This document shows positions 1 to 8,507 of a DNA stretch of 64,000 bases, in pieces. The notes beneath the pieces were generated by a model. That model worked only from the letters and a program-made list of their open reading frames with translations. It was not told where the DNA came from and did no database searches. Position 1 is the stretch's first letter; every line of letters begins with the position of its first letter. Location of the stretch: contig DATGMD010000001.1 of NCBI GenBank assembly GCA_035293805.1, positions 149,265 through 213,264 on the forward strand, read 5' to 3'. The translations under genes and the position numbers were made by a program. The DNA is from JAJPHF01 sp035293805. Its GTDB lineage: Bacteria > Chloroflexota > UBA6077 > JAJPHF01.

Positions 1-90
1 AAGCGCTTCGCCTGTCCCCCGGCCCACGGCCGGGCGCCGTCTCCTGGCCCGAGTATAGCCAACAGGTCTGCCCGCGGCCAGCCCGGGGCG

Positions 91-864
91 TCAGTCGCCG
101 GCGGGCACCCGGGCTGCGGCCGCCTGCCGCGTAAGGGTTACGAAGCTCGCCGGGTTCAGGCTCGCGCCCCCAACCAGGCCGCCGTCGATCTCGGGCGCCG
201 CCATGAAGGCGGGGAAGTTGTCGGGCGTCACGCTGCCGCCGTATAGGATAGGCAGCCCCGCAGCCGCCTCGGCGCCGTAGAGCTCGCCCGCCAGCCGGCG
301 GATGTCGCCGATCACGGCGTTCGCCCCGTCCGGCGTGGCGGCACGCCCTGTGCCGATCGCCCATACCGGCTCGTAGGCGACCACCACCGGCGCGAGATCG
401 GCTACACCCGCCAGACCCAGTCGCAGCTGCCGCCCGACGACCTCCCGCGTCCGGCCGGCCTCGTTCTCGTCCAGCGTCTCGCCGACGCACAGGATCGGCC
501 GCAAGCCAGACGCCAACGCCGCCTGCACCTTGCGGTTGATGAGCGCGTCCGTCTCACCGAAAACATGGCGGCGCTCGGAGTGGCCGAGGATCACGTAATC
601 CACGAGCCCGACGAGCATCGTCGGGCTGATCTCGCCCGTGAAGGCGCCTTTCGGCTCGAAGTACACGTTCTGGGCGCCCAGCCGCACGGGGCTCTCGGCG
701 AGCAAGTCGTGGAGGGGGGCCAGCGAGACGAACGGCGGGCAAAGCACGCGGTCTACCCCGGCAATCGCCTCCAGGTCGGGGCGCATCGCCTCCGCGAGCG
801 CGATCGCCTCGCCCACCGTCGTATTCATCTTCCAGTTGCCGGCCACCATCGGCGTTTTGGGCAC
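91..864 (-). CDS. tpiA: Triosephosphate isomerase
   Basis: Interconverts dihydroxyacetone phosphate and glyceraldehyde 3-phosphate in the cytosol. The 257-residue length is normal for the family. The catalytic residues are visible: Lys12 in AGNWKMN, His95 in ILGHSERR and Glu165 in AYEPVWAIGTG, with the C-terminal phosphate-binding GGS and GGASL glycine motifs. The start is a GTG at 864, chosen because a perfect AAGGAGG lies six bases upstream. It is the last gene of a minus-strand gap-pgk-tpiA operon, 143 bases after the pgk stop. Identification is secure. Confidence 0.97.
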   Translation of the reverse strand: MPKTPMVAGNWKMNTTVGEAIALAEAMRPDLEAIAGVDRVLCPPFVSLAPLHDLLAESPVRLGAQNVYFEPKGAFTGEISPTMLVGLVDYVILGHSERRHVFGETDALINRKVQAALASGLRPILCVGETLDENEAGRTREVVGRQLRLGLAGVADLAPVVVAYEPVWAIGTGRAATPDGANAVIGDIRRLAGELYGAEAAAGLPILYGGSVTPDNFPAFMAAPEIDGGLVGGASLNPASFVTLTRQAAAARVPAGD

Positions 865-1007
865 CGTGGGCCTCCTTGCAGTGGCGTAGTCGATCAGAGC
901 CAGGACGGCCGATCAGAGAATTACACGATATGACGGCCGGCCCGAGCCCGTCCCCGCTGACCCGACTCGGGGCCAGCGCCCGGGCGCGACTTGTCGCGCC
1001 CAACAGA

Positions 1008-2198
1008 CTACTGGTCGCGGTCCTGGAGGGCCGCCACCCCCGGGAGGACGCGGCCCTCCAGTAGCTCCAGGGAGGCGCCGCCGCCCGTGGAGATGTGGGT
1101 CATGCGGTCGGCGCAGCCAGCCTGCTCCACGGCCGCCACGGTGTCGCCGCCGCCGATGACCGTCACGGCGTGCGAGCGGCCGACGGTCTCGGCCAGCGCC
1201 CGGGTGCCGGCCGCGAACGGCGGCACCTCGAACACGCCCATTGGCCCGTTCCAGAGGATCGTGCGGGCATCGGCCAGCGCTTGTCCGAAGCGCTCAATCG
1301 TCGCTGGGCCGATGTCGGCGATCAGCTCGTCGGCCGGCACGGCGTCCACGCTCACGACTCGGCGCGGTGCCTCGGCCTCCAGGCGGTCGGTCACCACGGC
1401 GTCCACTGGCAGGAGAAGCTGGACGCCGGCGCCCGCGGCGCGCTTCATGAGGTCGCTCGCCACGTCCACCTTGTCGGCTTCGAGCAGCGAGCGGCCCACG
1501 CCATGCCCCTGCGCCTTCAGAAAGGTGTTCGCCATGCCGCCGCCAATGATCAGCCGGTCGACCTTGTCGAGCAAGTGCTCTAGCACGCCGATCTTGCTCG
1601 AAACCTTCGCGCCGCCGATGATGGCGACGAACGGCCGCTCCGGATGCTCCAGGATGCGGGCGAACGACTCTAGCTCCTTCTCCATGAGCAGCCCGGCGAC
1701 CGCTGGGAGGAAGTGGGTCACGCCCTCGGTGGAGGCGTGCGCGCGGTGTGCCGTGCCGAAGGCGTCGTCCACGTACAGATCGCCGAGCGCCGCGAGCTGG
1801 CGGCTGAACGCCGGATCGTTGGCCTCCTCCTCCGGGTGGAAGCGCAGGTTCTCCAGCAGCAGCACGCCGCCCGGCGGGAGCGCGGCCACCGCGGCCTCCA
1901 CCTCCGGCCCGACGGAGTCGCGGACGTGCGTGACCGGCGCGCCGAGCAGCCGCTGAAGCTCGGCGGCGACGGGCGCCAGTCGCAGCGACTCCTTCACCTG
2001 GCCGTCGGGTCGCCCCAAGTGCGACATCAGGATGACCTTGGCGCCCCGTGCGCGCAGCTCGTTGATCGTGGGCAGCGCCTCACGGAGGCGCGTGGCGTCG
2101 GTCACGTGCCCCTCGCGGTCGAGCGGCACGTTGAAGTCCACGCGGACGAGCACGCGCTTGCCGCCGACGTCGACGTCGCGGATCGTCTTCTTGTTCAT
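1008..2198 (-). CDS. pgk: Phosphoglycerate kinase
   Basis: Transfers the acyl phosphate of 1,3-bisphosphoglycerate to ADP in lower glycolysis. The protein opens with MNKKTIRDVDVGGKRVLVRV and the substrate motif DFNVPL; LMSHLGRP, the conserved LLLENLRFH segment, and the C-terminal IGGGDT and HISTGGGA nucleotide motifs follow. The ATG at 2198 gives 396 residues, the family's usual length. A longer in-frame reading to 2267 would overlap the end of gap and adds only Arg-rich low-complexity residues. The start is 11 bases after the gap stop, so the two genes are cotranscribed. Confidence 0.97.
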   Translation of the reverse strand: MNKKTIRDVDVGGKRVLVRVDFNVPLDREGHVTDATRLREALPTINELRARGAKVILMSHLGRPDGQVKESLRLAPVAAELQRLLGAPVTHVRDSVGPEVEAAVAALPPGGVLLLENLRFHPEEEANDPAFSRQLAALGDLYVDDAFGTAHRAHASTEGVTHFLPAVAGLLMEKELESFARILEHPERPFVAIIGGAKVSSKIGVLEHLLDKVDRLIIGGGMANTFLKAQGHGVGRSLLEADKVDVASDLMKRAAGAGVQLLLPVDAVVTDRLEAEAPRRVVSVDAVPADELIADIGPATIERFGQALADARTILWNGPMGVFEVPPFAAGTRALAETVGRSHAVTVIGGGDTVAAVEQAGCADRMTHISTGGGASLELLEGRVLPGVAALQDRDQ

Positions 2199-2209
2199 GG
2201 CGGCCGCGC

Positions 2210-3220
<1,011 letters not shown>

Positions 3221-3382
3221 CGTGCTCACTCCTCAGCCTGCGCGGCGCGGCGTCGCGCCCGCGCGTCTCCGCCCGCCGCCGCCGCCAGGCGACCCGGCGC
3301 CTGCCGCGGCCGTGCGCTCGGCGGCCGCGTCCGCGGTCGCCATGCTGCCACGTCCACCGACGGCGAGATCATTCGCACTACC

Positions 3383-3493
3383 AGTGTAACATCGCGGTTG
3401 GCACCCAACACGCGCTGGCAAAGCGCGGGGACAGGCCCCGCTGCGTGGCGGCGCAATTTATCCGAGGAACGGTCAAACGATGCTCCTTGACCG
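3383..3493 (-). promoter_or_regulatory. Candidate promoter and inverted repeats upstream of gap
   Basis: Read on the minus strand, TACACT (3383-3388) could be a -10 box 160 bases before gap. Just upstream lies an inverted repeat GTTGG-cac-CCAAC (3397-3409), in the -35 position. Further up, CGGTCAA and TTGACCG form a perfect 7-bp inverted repeat with a 10-base spacer (3470-3493). These look like operator half-sites for a regulator of the glycolytic operon, but no known operator is recognised and the -35 is not consensus. Confidence 0.3.
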
Positions 3494-4656
3494 GGTGGTT
3501 AAGTGCTAGGCCGGGCGCGGGTTGGCGGCTGCTCCTCGGGCGCGGAAGGTCGCATCGTTTGCCCCGTACGATACTCCCCCGGGGCTGCGCCGCGGGCCGG
3601 GCCGGCGGGGGGAGGCCCCGGGCCGGGCGCGGGCGACGGGCGCGAGGGGAGGCGTGTACGGCGTAAGATTGCGACCACGTCGCGCCGATGGCGGGCGCTC
3701 TCCGGCGCGCCTCGCGGCCTCTCTACTATGAACGCATTGGCGGAGAGCCGTCGTCCGGCGCGGACAGGTGCGAACCTGTTCGGTTCGGCATGGTGGGGAT
3801 GCCCGCATGGTGGGCCGCGGGCGCCGAGCGGGGCTGCCAGGATGATAGGACCCGGGCGGCGCCGGCCGGGCGGCAGGGGACGAGCCCCCGCCCTACGTCC
3901 GCTTCGCCGGAGTAGGGGACAGCAGTAGCGCCGGCCGGGCGGCAGAGGACGAGTCCCGGCCCTACGTCATAGTCGCCGCAATTGGGTAGCAGCCGCACCC
4001 GTGACGGGGCGGCAGGGGACGAGCCCCGGCCCTACGTCGCGACTGGCGGGGCTAGAGCGCCTTGCGGGCAAGAGTCAGCGAGGCGCCCGCTCACGCCGAC
4101 CCTCTCCCAAGGGGGAGAGGGAGGAGGCGAACGCTCGCTCCGGATGCGGTACGGCAGACCGGGCGGGCGGGGCGCCCGCGCCTTCCGCGCCGGTGCTGGG
4201 CTGCTGCACTACAGCGGTTTGCAGCGAGACTGAGCGGTCAGCTGACATCGGGGCGGCGGCAGTGGCGCTGGCAGTATGCCGCGCCCCAAGCCCCCGCGGC
4301 GCCGGCCCTCCCGGTGGCTCCGGCGCCGGCACGGGGGCAGTGGCGCTCGCAGTATTCCGCGCCACAGGCCGCGGGCGGCCACGAGAGCCGCCCCTACGAC
4401 ACGCGGGCCGCTCACCTGGCGCGCAAACGGCTCTAAGCCGGCTCCCGGGCGGCAGGGGACGAGCCCCTGCCCTACGTTTCGTCTCCGATCGGGTACCGAG
4501 CCAGCCGCCAGCGGTGCCGGGCGAAACGGGACAGCACCTGTTCTACGACTCCTACGACCGAGACGGTGTAGGGCCCGGGCGGCCCAGCGGCCCGACCGGG
4601 GCGTGGGAGAGGGCGCGTAGCGGGACTCTGCCACTCTGGTTTGGCTCATCGGACGG
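3494..4656. repeat. Gene-free block with dispersed GC-rich repeats
   Basis: No convincing gene lies between gap and the cytochrome operon, about 1.4 kb. At least four copies of one repeat occur, core GGCGGCAGGGGACGAGCCCC followed by GGCCCTACG: 3866-3897, 3934-3966, 4005-4036 and 4444-4476. More degenerate versions lie near 4371-4400 and 4505-4555. A hairpin CCCTCTCCC-aa-GGGGGAGAGGG sits at 4100-4121. A pair of direct repeats of about 36 bases (4257-4292 and 4344-4379, beginning GGCAGTGGCGCT) lies 87 bases apart. Related copies of the main repeat occur at 39752-39775 and 49634-49665, so it is dispersed in the genome. The long open frames here show no family features and look like GC-driven artefacts. 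Confidence 0.75.
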
Positions 4657-4692
4657 AAACAGCCCCGCTCTCGGAGGAGGGCGGGGCTGTTT
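4657..4692 (-). terminator. Stem-loop terminator of the cytochrome bc operon
   Basis: AAACAGCCCCGC (4657-4668) pairs perfectly with GCGGGGCTGTTT (4681-4692) around a 12-base loop. It starts about 20 bases past the stop of the diheme cytochrome c gene. Both arms carry an A/T tract, so it could work from either side, but only the minus strand has a gene running into it. Confidence 0.75.
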
Positions 4693-4711
4693 GGCGCGCG
4701 GGCGAGCGGGG

Positions 4712-5800
4712 TTAGGGCTGCGGCTGGGTGGGGCTGGGGGTCGTGATCTGGCCGCCCGGCGCGCTCGCCGGGTTGGGCTGGGCCGCGCCGCCGCCGGTGC
4801 CCGTGCCCGACGCGGGCGGGGTGGCGGGCACGGGGCCGCCCGACTCGCTTTGGGCGGCGGGCGCGGCCGGGGCGCCGGTCGCCTGGCCCTGTTGCGGCGT
4901 GCCGAGCGTCGAGAGGTACGCCACCAGGGTGTTCAGCTGATCGTCGGTCAACTGGCCCTGGAAGGGCGGCATGACGGGCTGGAAGCCCGGCGCGTGGTAC
5001 TGGTAGCCGGACCCTTGCAGGATGTGGTTGCGGATGTAGTCGTCGGCGCTAACGCCGGGCGCGCGGGTGCCCGCGTTCGCTCCCACCTGGCTGAGGTTCG
5101 GGCCGACGGTGCCACTGAGCGGCGTGCCCTGGATCGTGTGGCAGGCGCCGCAGCCTTTGGAGACCATGATCTGCAGCGCTTGCGCCTCCGGCCCGCCGCC
5201 GGCGATCTCGGGCAAGATCGGGGTGGGCGCTCCGGGCGCCACCAGGCTTGGGATCATGCTGTAGTCGCCGTTCATGATGAAGACGGCCAGCTCGTTGATC
5301 TCCTCGGGCTGCAGGGAGCCGCCGTCGCTGAGCCCCCAGGCGGGCATGGGCGTGTTCGGCCGCCCGCGCGTGATCGTCTTCGTGAGGAAGTCGAATAGCT
5401 TCTTGTCGTCGTCGGGATTGCCTGTCGCCTTCCGCAGCGTCAGGTTGGCGGCCATGATGTTCTGGCCCGGCACCATCGCGCCCTGGCCGTTGTAGCCGTG
5501 GCAGCCGTAGCAGTACTGCGCGAACTCGTGGGCGCCGAACTCGATCGACGTCTCGCGCTGGCGCTGGTAGGCCTCGGCCTGGCGGCTGGGCTCGCTGAGA
5601 CCGTAGATCAGCAGCAGCAGCCCGATGGCCAGCGTGATGGCGATGGCGATCTGCGCCTTGCGCTCGGGACCAACCCCGGGCGCCAGGCCCTCGCCGCTCG
5701 GGCCGGCCGTGCGCGGCGTCCAGCCCGACGCGTAGGCGATGGCGAAGAGGAGCACCAGGAGCAGGATAACGCCAAACAGTATGCCGACAATTGGCGGCAC
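4712..5800 (-). CDS. Membrane-anchored diheme cytochrome c of the quinol:cytochrome c oxidoreductase
   Basis: Likely the electron-exit subunit of the complex encoded just upstream. Two N-terminal membrane segments (about residues 3-24 and 49-67) are followed by two class I cytochrome c domains. Heme motifs are CYGCH (97-101) and CGACH (217-221); PMPAW and PVMPPF supply candidate axial methionines. The last 60 residues are a Pro/Ala/Gln/Gly-rich low-complexity tail. It is the last gene of a four-gene minus-strand operon, nine bases after the Rieske gene, followed by a strong stem-loop. The placement resembles the diheme cytochrome cc of actinobacterial bcc complexes by function, but here the two anchors are N-terminal. 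No family symbol is assigned. Confidence 0.9.
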   Translation of the reverse strand: MPPIVGILFGVILLLVLLFAIAYASGWTPRTAGPSGEGLAPGVGPERKAQIAIAITLAIGLLLLIYGLSEPSRQAEAYQRQRETSIEFGAHEFAQYCYGCHGYNGQGAMVPGQNIMAANLTLRKATGNPDDDKKLFDFLTKTITRGRPNTPMPAWGLSDGGSLQPEEINELAVFIMNGDYSMIPSLVAPGAPTPILPEIAGGGPEAQALQIMVSKGCGACHTIQGTPLSGTVGPNLSQVGANAGTRAPGVSADDYIRNHILQGSGYQYHAPGFQPVMPPFQGQLTDDQLNTLVAYLSTLGTPQQGQATGAPAAPAAQSESGGPVPATPPASGTGTGGGAAQPNPASAPGGQITTPSPTQPQP

Positions 5801-5809
5801 TTGTGCCTC

Positions 5810-6538
5810 CTATGCCGCGGGTACCGGGCCGTAGCTGTGATCGTTGCCCTGTTCGACCGTGCGCTGCTTCACGCCGCTCGGCGTGGTGACGACGGAGATC
5901 TTCCCGCCGGTAATGGTGAGCGGGAACATGTCCATGGGCCGCGGGGCCGGGCCGCCCTTGATCTGGCCGTAGCGGTCGTAGAGCGAGCCGTGGCACGGGC
6001 AGTTGAAGCGCCCGGTCGGCTCGATGTCGTCCAGCGACGGCGCGCTGTCGATCCAGGGCACCGAGCAGCCGAGGTGGGGGCACTTCTGCCAGAGCGCCAG
6101 GAAGCCCTCGGGCACGCGCGAGATGAAGAACTTGCCCTCGACGATCTTCTTCACGTCGCCGACCTTGTAGTCGTCGACGCTGCCCGCGGCGATCGTGCCG
6201 CCGAACGCGCCGGTGCGGCGCGGCCAGAAGAACGGCAGGAAGCCCGCCGCGAGTTCGCCGAGAATCACCAGCAGCGTGGCCCAGCCGAACCAACGCAGCA
6301 GCTTGCGGCGGGCCACCGTGTCGATGGGGGCCGTGTCGGCAGGCGTGGGCGGGGGCGCGGGCGTCGGGCCCTCGCCGCTGGCTGGCGGCGCCGCGCTGCT
6401 CGCGTACCAGCCCGTGCGCAGGTCGGCGACCGCGGGCGACAGGCGAAGCGCCGGGGACCGATGGGGCAGCAGGCGCGCGGCCGCCAGGATCAGCGCCGTG
6501 CCCGAGAGAGCGGTAACGGTGATGCTCGCTTGGTCCAT
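5810..6538 (-). CDS. qcrA: Rieske 2Fe-2S subunit of the quinol:cytochrome c oxidoreductase
   Basis: Takes one electron from quinol at the Qo site and passes it to the cytochrome c subunit. The cluster-binding motifs are CPHLGC (153-158) and CPCHGS (180-185), giving the two Cys and two His ligands and the disulfide pair. Two hydrophobic segments lie at about 5-22 and 83-103, separated by a Pro/Ala-rich stretch, so the N-terminus is longer than in a simple Rieske anchor. The start ATG at 6538 has GGGGAGG upstream. It lies between the subunit IV gene (21 bases) and the diheme cytochrome c (9 bases). Confidence 0.94.
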   Translation of the reverse strand: MDQASITVTALSGTALILAAARLLPHRSPALRLSPAVADLRTGWYASSAAPPASGEGPTPAPPPTPADTAPIDTVARRKLLRWFGWATLLVILGELAAGFLPFFWPRRTGAFGGTIAAGSVDDYKVGDVKKIVEGKFFISRVPEGFLALWQKCPHLGCSVPWIDSAPSLDDIEPTGRFNCPCHGSLYDRYGQIKGGPAPRPMDMFPLTITGGKISVVTTPSGVKQRTVEQGNDHSYGPVPAA

Positions 6539-6559
6539 GATCGCCTCCCCAGGAAGGGC

Positions 6560-7354
6560 CTAGTCCGTCGATGGCGGCATGTTCCAGGGCCAGTACAAGT
6601 GCATGCCTGGACCGCGGAACACCGTGCCGGAGATCGTCAGCAGCATGAAGGTCACCACGAACCCGGTGAACAGGCCGATCATGATCTCGCGCATGTTCGC
6701 GTTCCAGACGCGGCGCATGATGATGACCAGGATCACGATCGGGCCGAGCATGATGATGATCGGCAAGATGACGCCCGACACCAAGATGTTCGTGAGGACT
6801 AGCAGGCCGGTGGCGTGCGCGATGCTTTCCAGGAGCCGCTTCAAGTTGCAGACGCTGCACGTCTGCTCCTCGTCGAGCAGCAGCATAATCGGGATGATGA
6901 TGCTGGTGTAGATCGTCGTGAAGATGGCAATCGGGATCGCGTTCGGCTGACCGAACCACTTGCCGACGTCGTCCGTGTCGCGGTCGATGTACGGGATCGC
7001 CGCAAGGGCGATGAGCGCGGCGGTCGGCACGATCACGCCCGCGAGCGCCGGGTGCATGTGGAGCAGCAGCTCCTGCAGGTTCAGGAAGTACCACGGCGCC
7101 TTGGACGGGTTCGGCGTGCGGTCGGGATTGGAGTGGGCCTCGAGCGGCGCGTTGACCAGCCAGCCCAGGATGATCAGCGACAGCATCATCACCATGGCGG
7201 CGATGAACTCGATGACCAGCAGGTTGGGCCAGACGAAGACGGTCTCGTCGCGCTCACGCGCCGCGGCGCGGCCGGGACGGCGGGCCGCGGCGGCCGCCAC
7301 ACGCTGGCGGGGCTCGTTGGGCTGGGCGGCTTCTGCGGGCGTGGTTTCAGCCAT
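6560..7354 (-). CDS. Cytochrome b subunit IV-like protein (C-terminal half of cytochrome b)
   Basis: Corresponds to PetD/subunit IV, the separate C-terminal part of cytochrome b in b6f-type complexes. An Arg/Ala-rich cytoplasmic N-terminus of about 45 residues precedes the first helix. The Qo-site signature reads PSKAPWYF, as in menaquinol-type QcrC proteins, rather than PEWY. At least four to five further hydrophobic helices follow. A cysteine pair TCSVCN is present, but it is not a CxxCH heme site, so no heme c is claimed. It starts 19 bases after the b6-like gene ends, consistent with cotranslation of the two halves of cytochrome b. Confidence 0.9.
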   Translation of the reverse strand: MAETTPAEAAQPNEPRQRVAAAAARRPGRAAARERDETVFVWPNLLVIEFIAAMVMMLSLIILGWLVNAPLEAHSNPDRTPNPSKAPWYFLNLQELLLHMHPALAGVIVPTAALIALAAIPYIDRDTDDVGKWFGQPNAIPIAIFTTIYTSIIIPIMLLLDEEQTCSVCNLKRLLESIAHATGLLVLTNILVSGVILPIIIMLGPIVILVIIMRRVWNANMREIMIGLFTGFVVTFMLLTISGTVFRGPGMHLYWPWNMPPSTD

Positions 7355-7373
7355 ACGTGCCTCCCTGAGCGGC

Positions 7374-8108
7374 TTAGAGCGGCCCGGCGATACCGCCGTC
7401 CTTGCGGATACGCCAGAAGTGGACCGCCATGAACACTGCCAGCAGCAGCGGCAGCCCGATTACGTGCAGCACGTAGAAGCGGATGAGGGCGTTCTCGCCC
7501 ACCTCGTACCCACCGATCAGCATAAAGCGGACCTGGTCGCCGAAGCCGGGTGCGCTGCCGACCATGTTCGTACCGACCGTGATCGCCCAGAACGCGAGCT
7601 GGTCCCACGGCAGCAGGTAGCCGGTGAAGCTGAGGAGCAGCGTTAGCGTGAACAGCACGACGCCGACCACCCAGTTGAACTCGCGCGGCGGCTTGTAAGC
7701 GCCGGTGTAGAACACGCGGATCATGTGCAGGAAGACGGTGATGACCATGCCATGCGCGGAATATCTATGGATGTTCCGCAGCATCATGCCGAAGCCGACG
7801 ACCGTCTCCAGGTCTTTCATGTCCTGGTAGGCGTGCTCAACGGCCGGGCGGTAGTAGAACATCAGGAGCACGCCGGTTACGGTTAGCAGCAGGAACAGGA
7901 AGAAGGACAGCCCGCCCAGGCAGAAGGTGTAGGTGATGCGGAGGCTGGCCTTGCGAATCTTGATCGGGTGCAGGTGCAGGAAGACGTTCGAGAAAACTAC
8001 CAGGGCGCTCGTCCGGGCATCATCCGGGTAGCTGTGGCGGAAGATACTCCGGTAGACCCGGTTGGTGGTGACCTTCTGCCGCAGATCTTGTATCTGGTCG
8101 CTAATCAC
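7374..8108 (-). CDS. Cytochrome b6-like subunit (N-terminal half of cytochrome b)
   Basis: Carries the two b hemes. Ligand pairs are His114/His128 (14 apart) and His215/His230 (15 apart); the 15-residue step on the second helix is the b6-type spacing. Cys63 in YTFCLGG matches the cysteine that covalently binds the extra heme c(i) in b6f and Bacillus complexes, which suggests a Qi-side heme c here. The GTG at 8108 is preferred: MISDQIQDLR resembles usual b6 N-termini and AGGTG lies just upstream. A longer GTG at 8156 lacks a ribosome site. It is first in the operon b6, subunit IV, Rieske, cytochrome c. Confidence 0.93.
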   Translation of the reverse strand: MISDQIQDLRQKVTTNRVYRSIFRHSYPDDARTSALVVFSNVFLHLHPIKIRKASLRITYTFCLGGLSFFLFLLLTVTGVLLMFYYRPAVEHAYQDMKDLETVVGFGMMLRNIHRYSAHGMVITVFLHMIRVFYTGAYKPPREFNWVVGVVLFTLTLLLSFTGYLLPWDQLAFWAITVGTNMVGSAPGFGDQVRFMLIGGYEVGENALIRFYVLHVIGLPLLLAVFMAVHFWRIRKDGGIAGPL

Positions 8109-8507
8109 AGCACACCTCGCCTGCCTGGATAAGCGAGACCGCGGGGAGGGCGCCACCTGGCGCCGGGGCGGCCCTCGGCCGGGGTCGGGCGGCTAGGGCG
8201 GGGCGCGCTCGCGCCGGACGCCATCGCGCCCGGCGGACCACGCGCACCAGCCGATCAACACGCGCGCCAGCCCGCACGAGAGGGGCGCCCCAGGACGGCA
8301 CGAGCGAAGCCGCGTATCGAGTGCCGGCCCCGCGCGCCGCACGGTGACGACCGCCCTGAGGGCTACGCCAGGCTACCACACGTCCGGGGGGCTGTCAACG
8401 CGGGTTGCCTTGGGCCAACGGCCATCTTTTACAATGAAGCTAGAGAGAAGGGGCGTGCCCGATGCGGGACGCCCCCCGGCCGCCTATCTTGCGGCGAGGT
8501 GAACTGG
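8109..8507. promoter_or_regulatory. Divergent intergenic region with candidate promoter for the NYN gene
   Basis: About 400 bases separate the leftward cytochrome operon from the rightward NYN gene. On the plus strand TTGCCT (8405-8410) and TACAAT (8430-8435) make a plausible promoter with a long 19-base spacer. AT content rises locally there. I see no clear promoter for the cytochrome operon and no recognisable RNA structure in the GC-rich remainder. Confidence 0.4.

Noticed and set aside
4001..5398. Plus-strand frame of 465 codons in the repeat block and over the cytochrome c gene
   Set aside because: Runs through repeats and then antisense to a gene with two heme motifs; no promoter or ribosome site.
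5049..7094. Minus-strand frame of 681 codons across the cytochrome genes
   Set aside because: A shifted reading of petD-like, Rieske and cytochrome c genes, which have intact motifs in their own frames; His/Arg-rich with no motif.
6560..7354. TCSVCN in subunit IV considered as a heme c site
   Set aside because: Lacks the His of CxxCH; treated as an unassigned cysteine pair.
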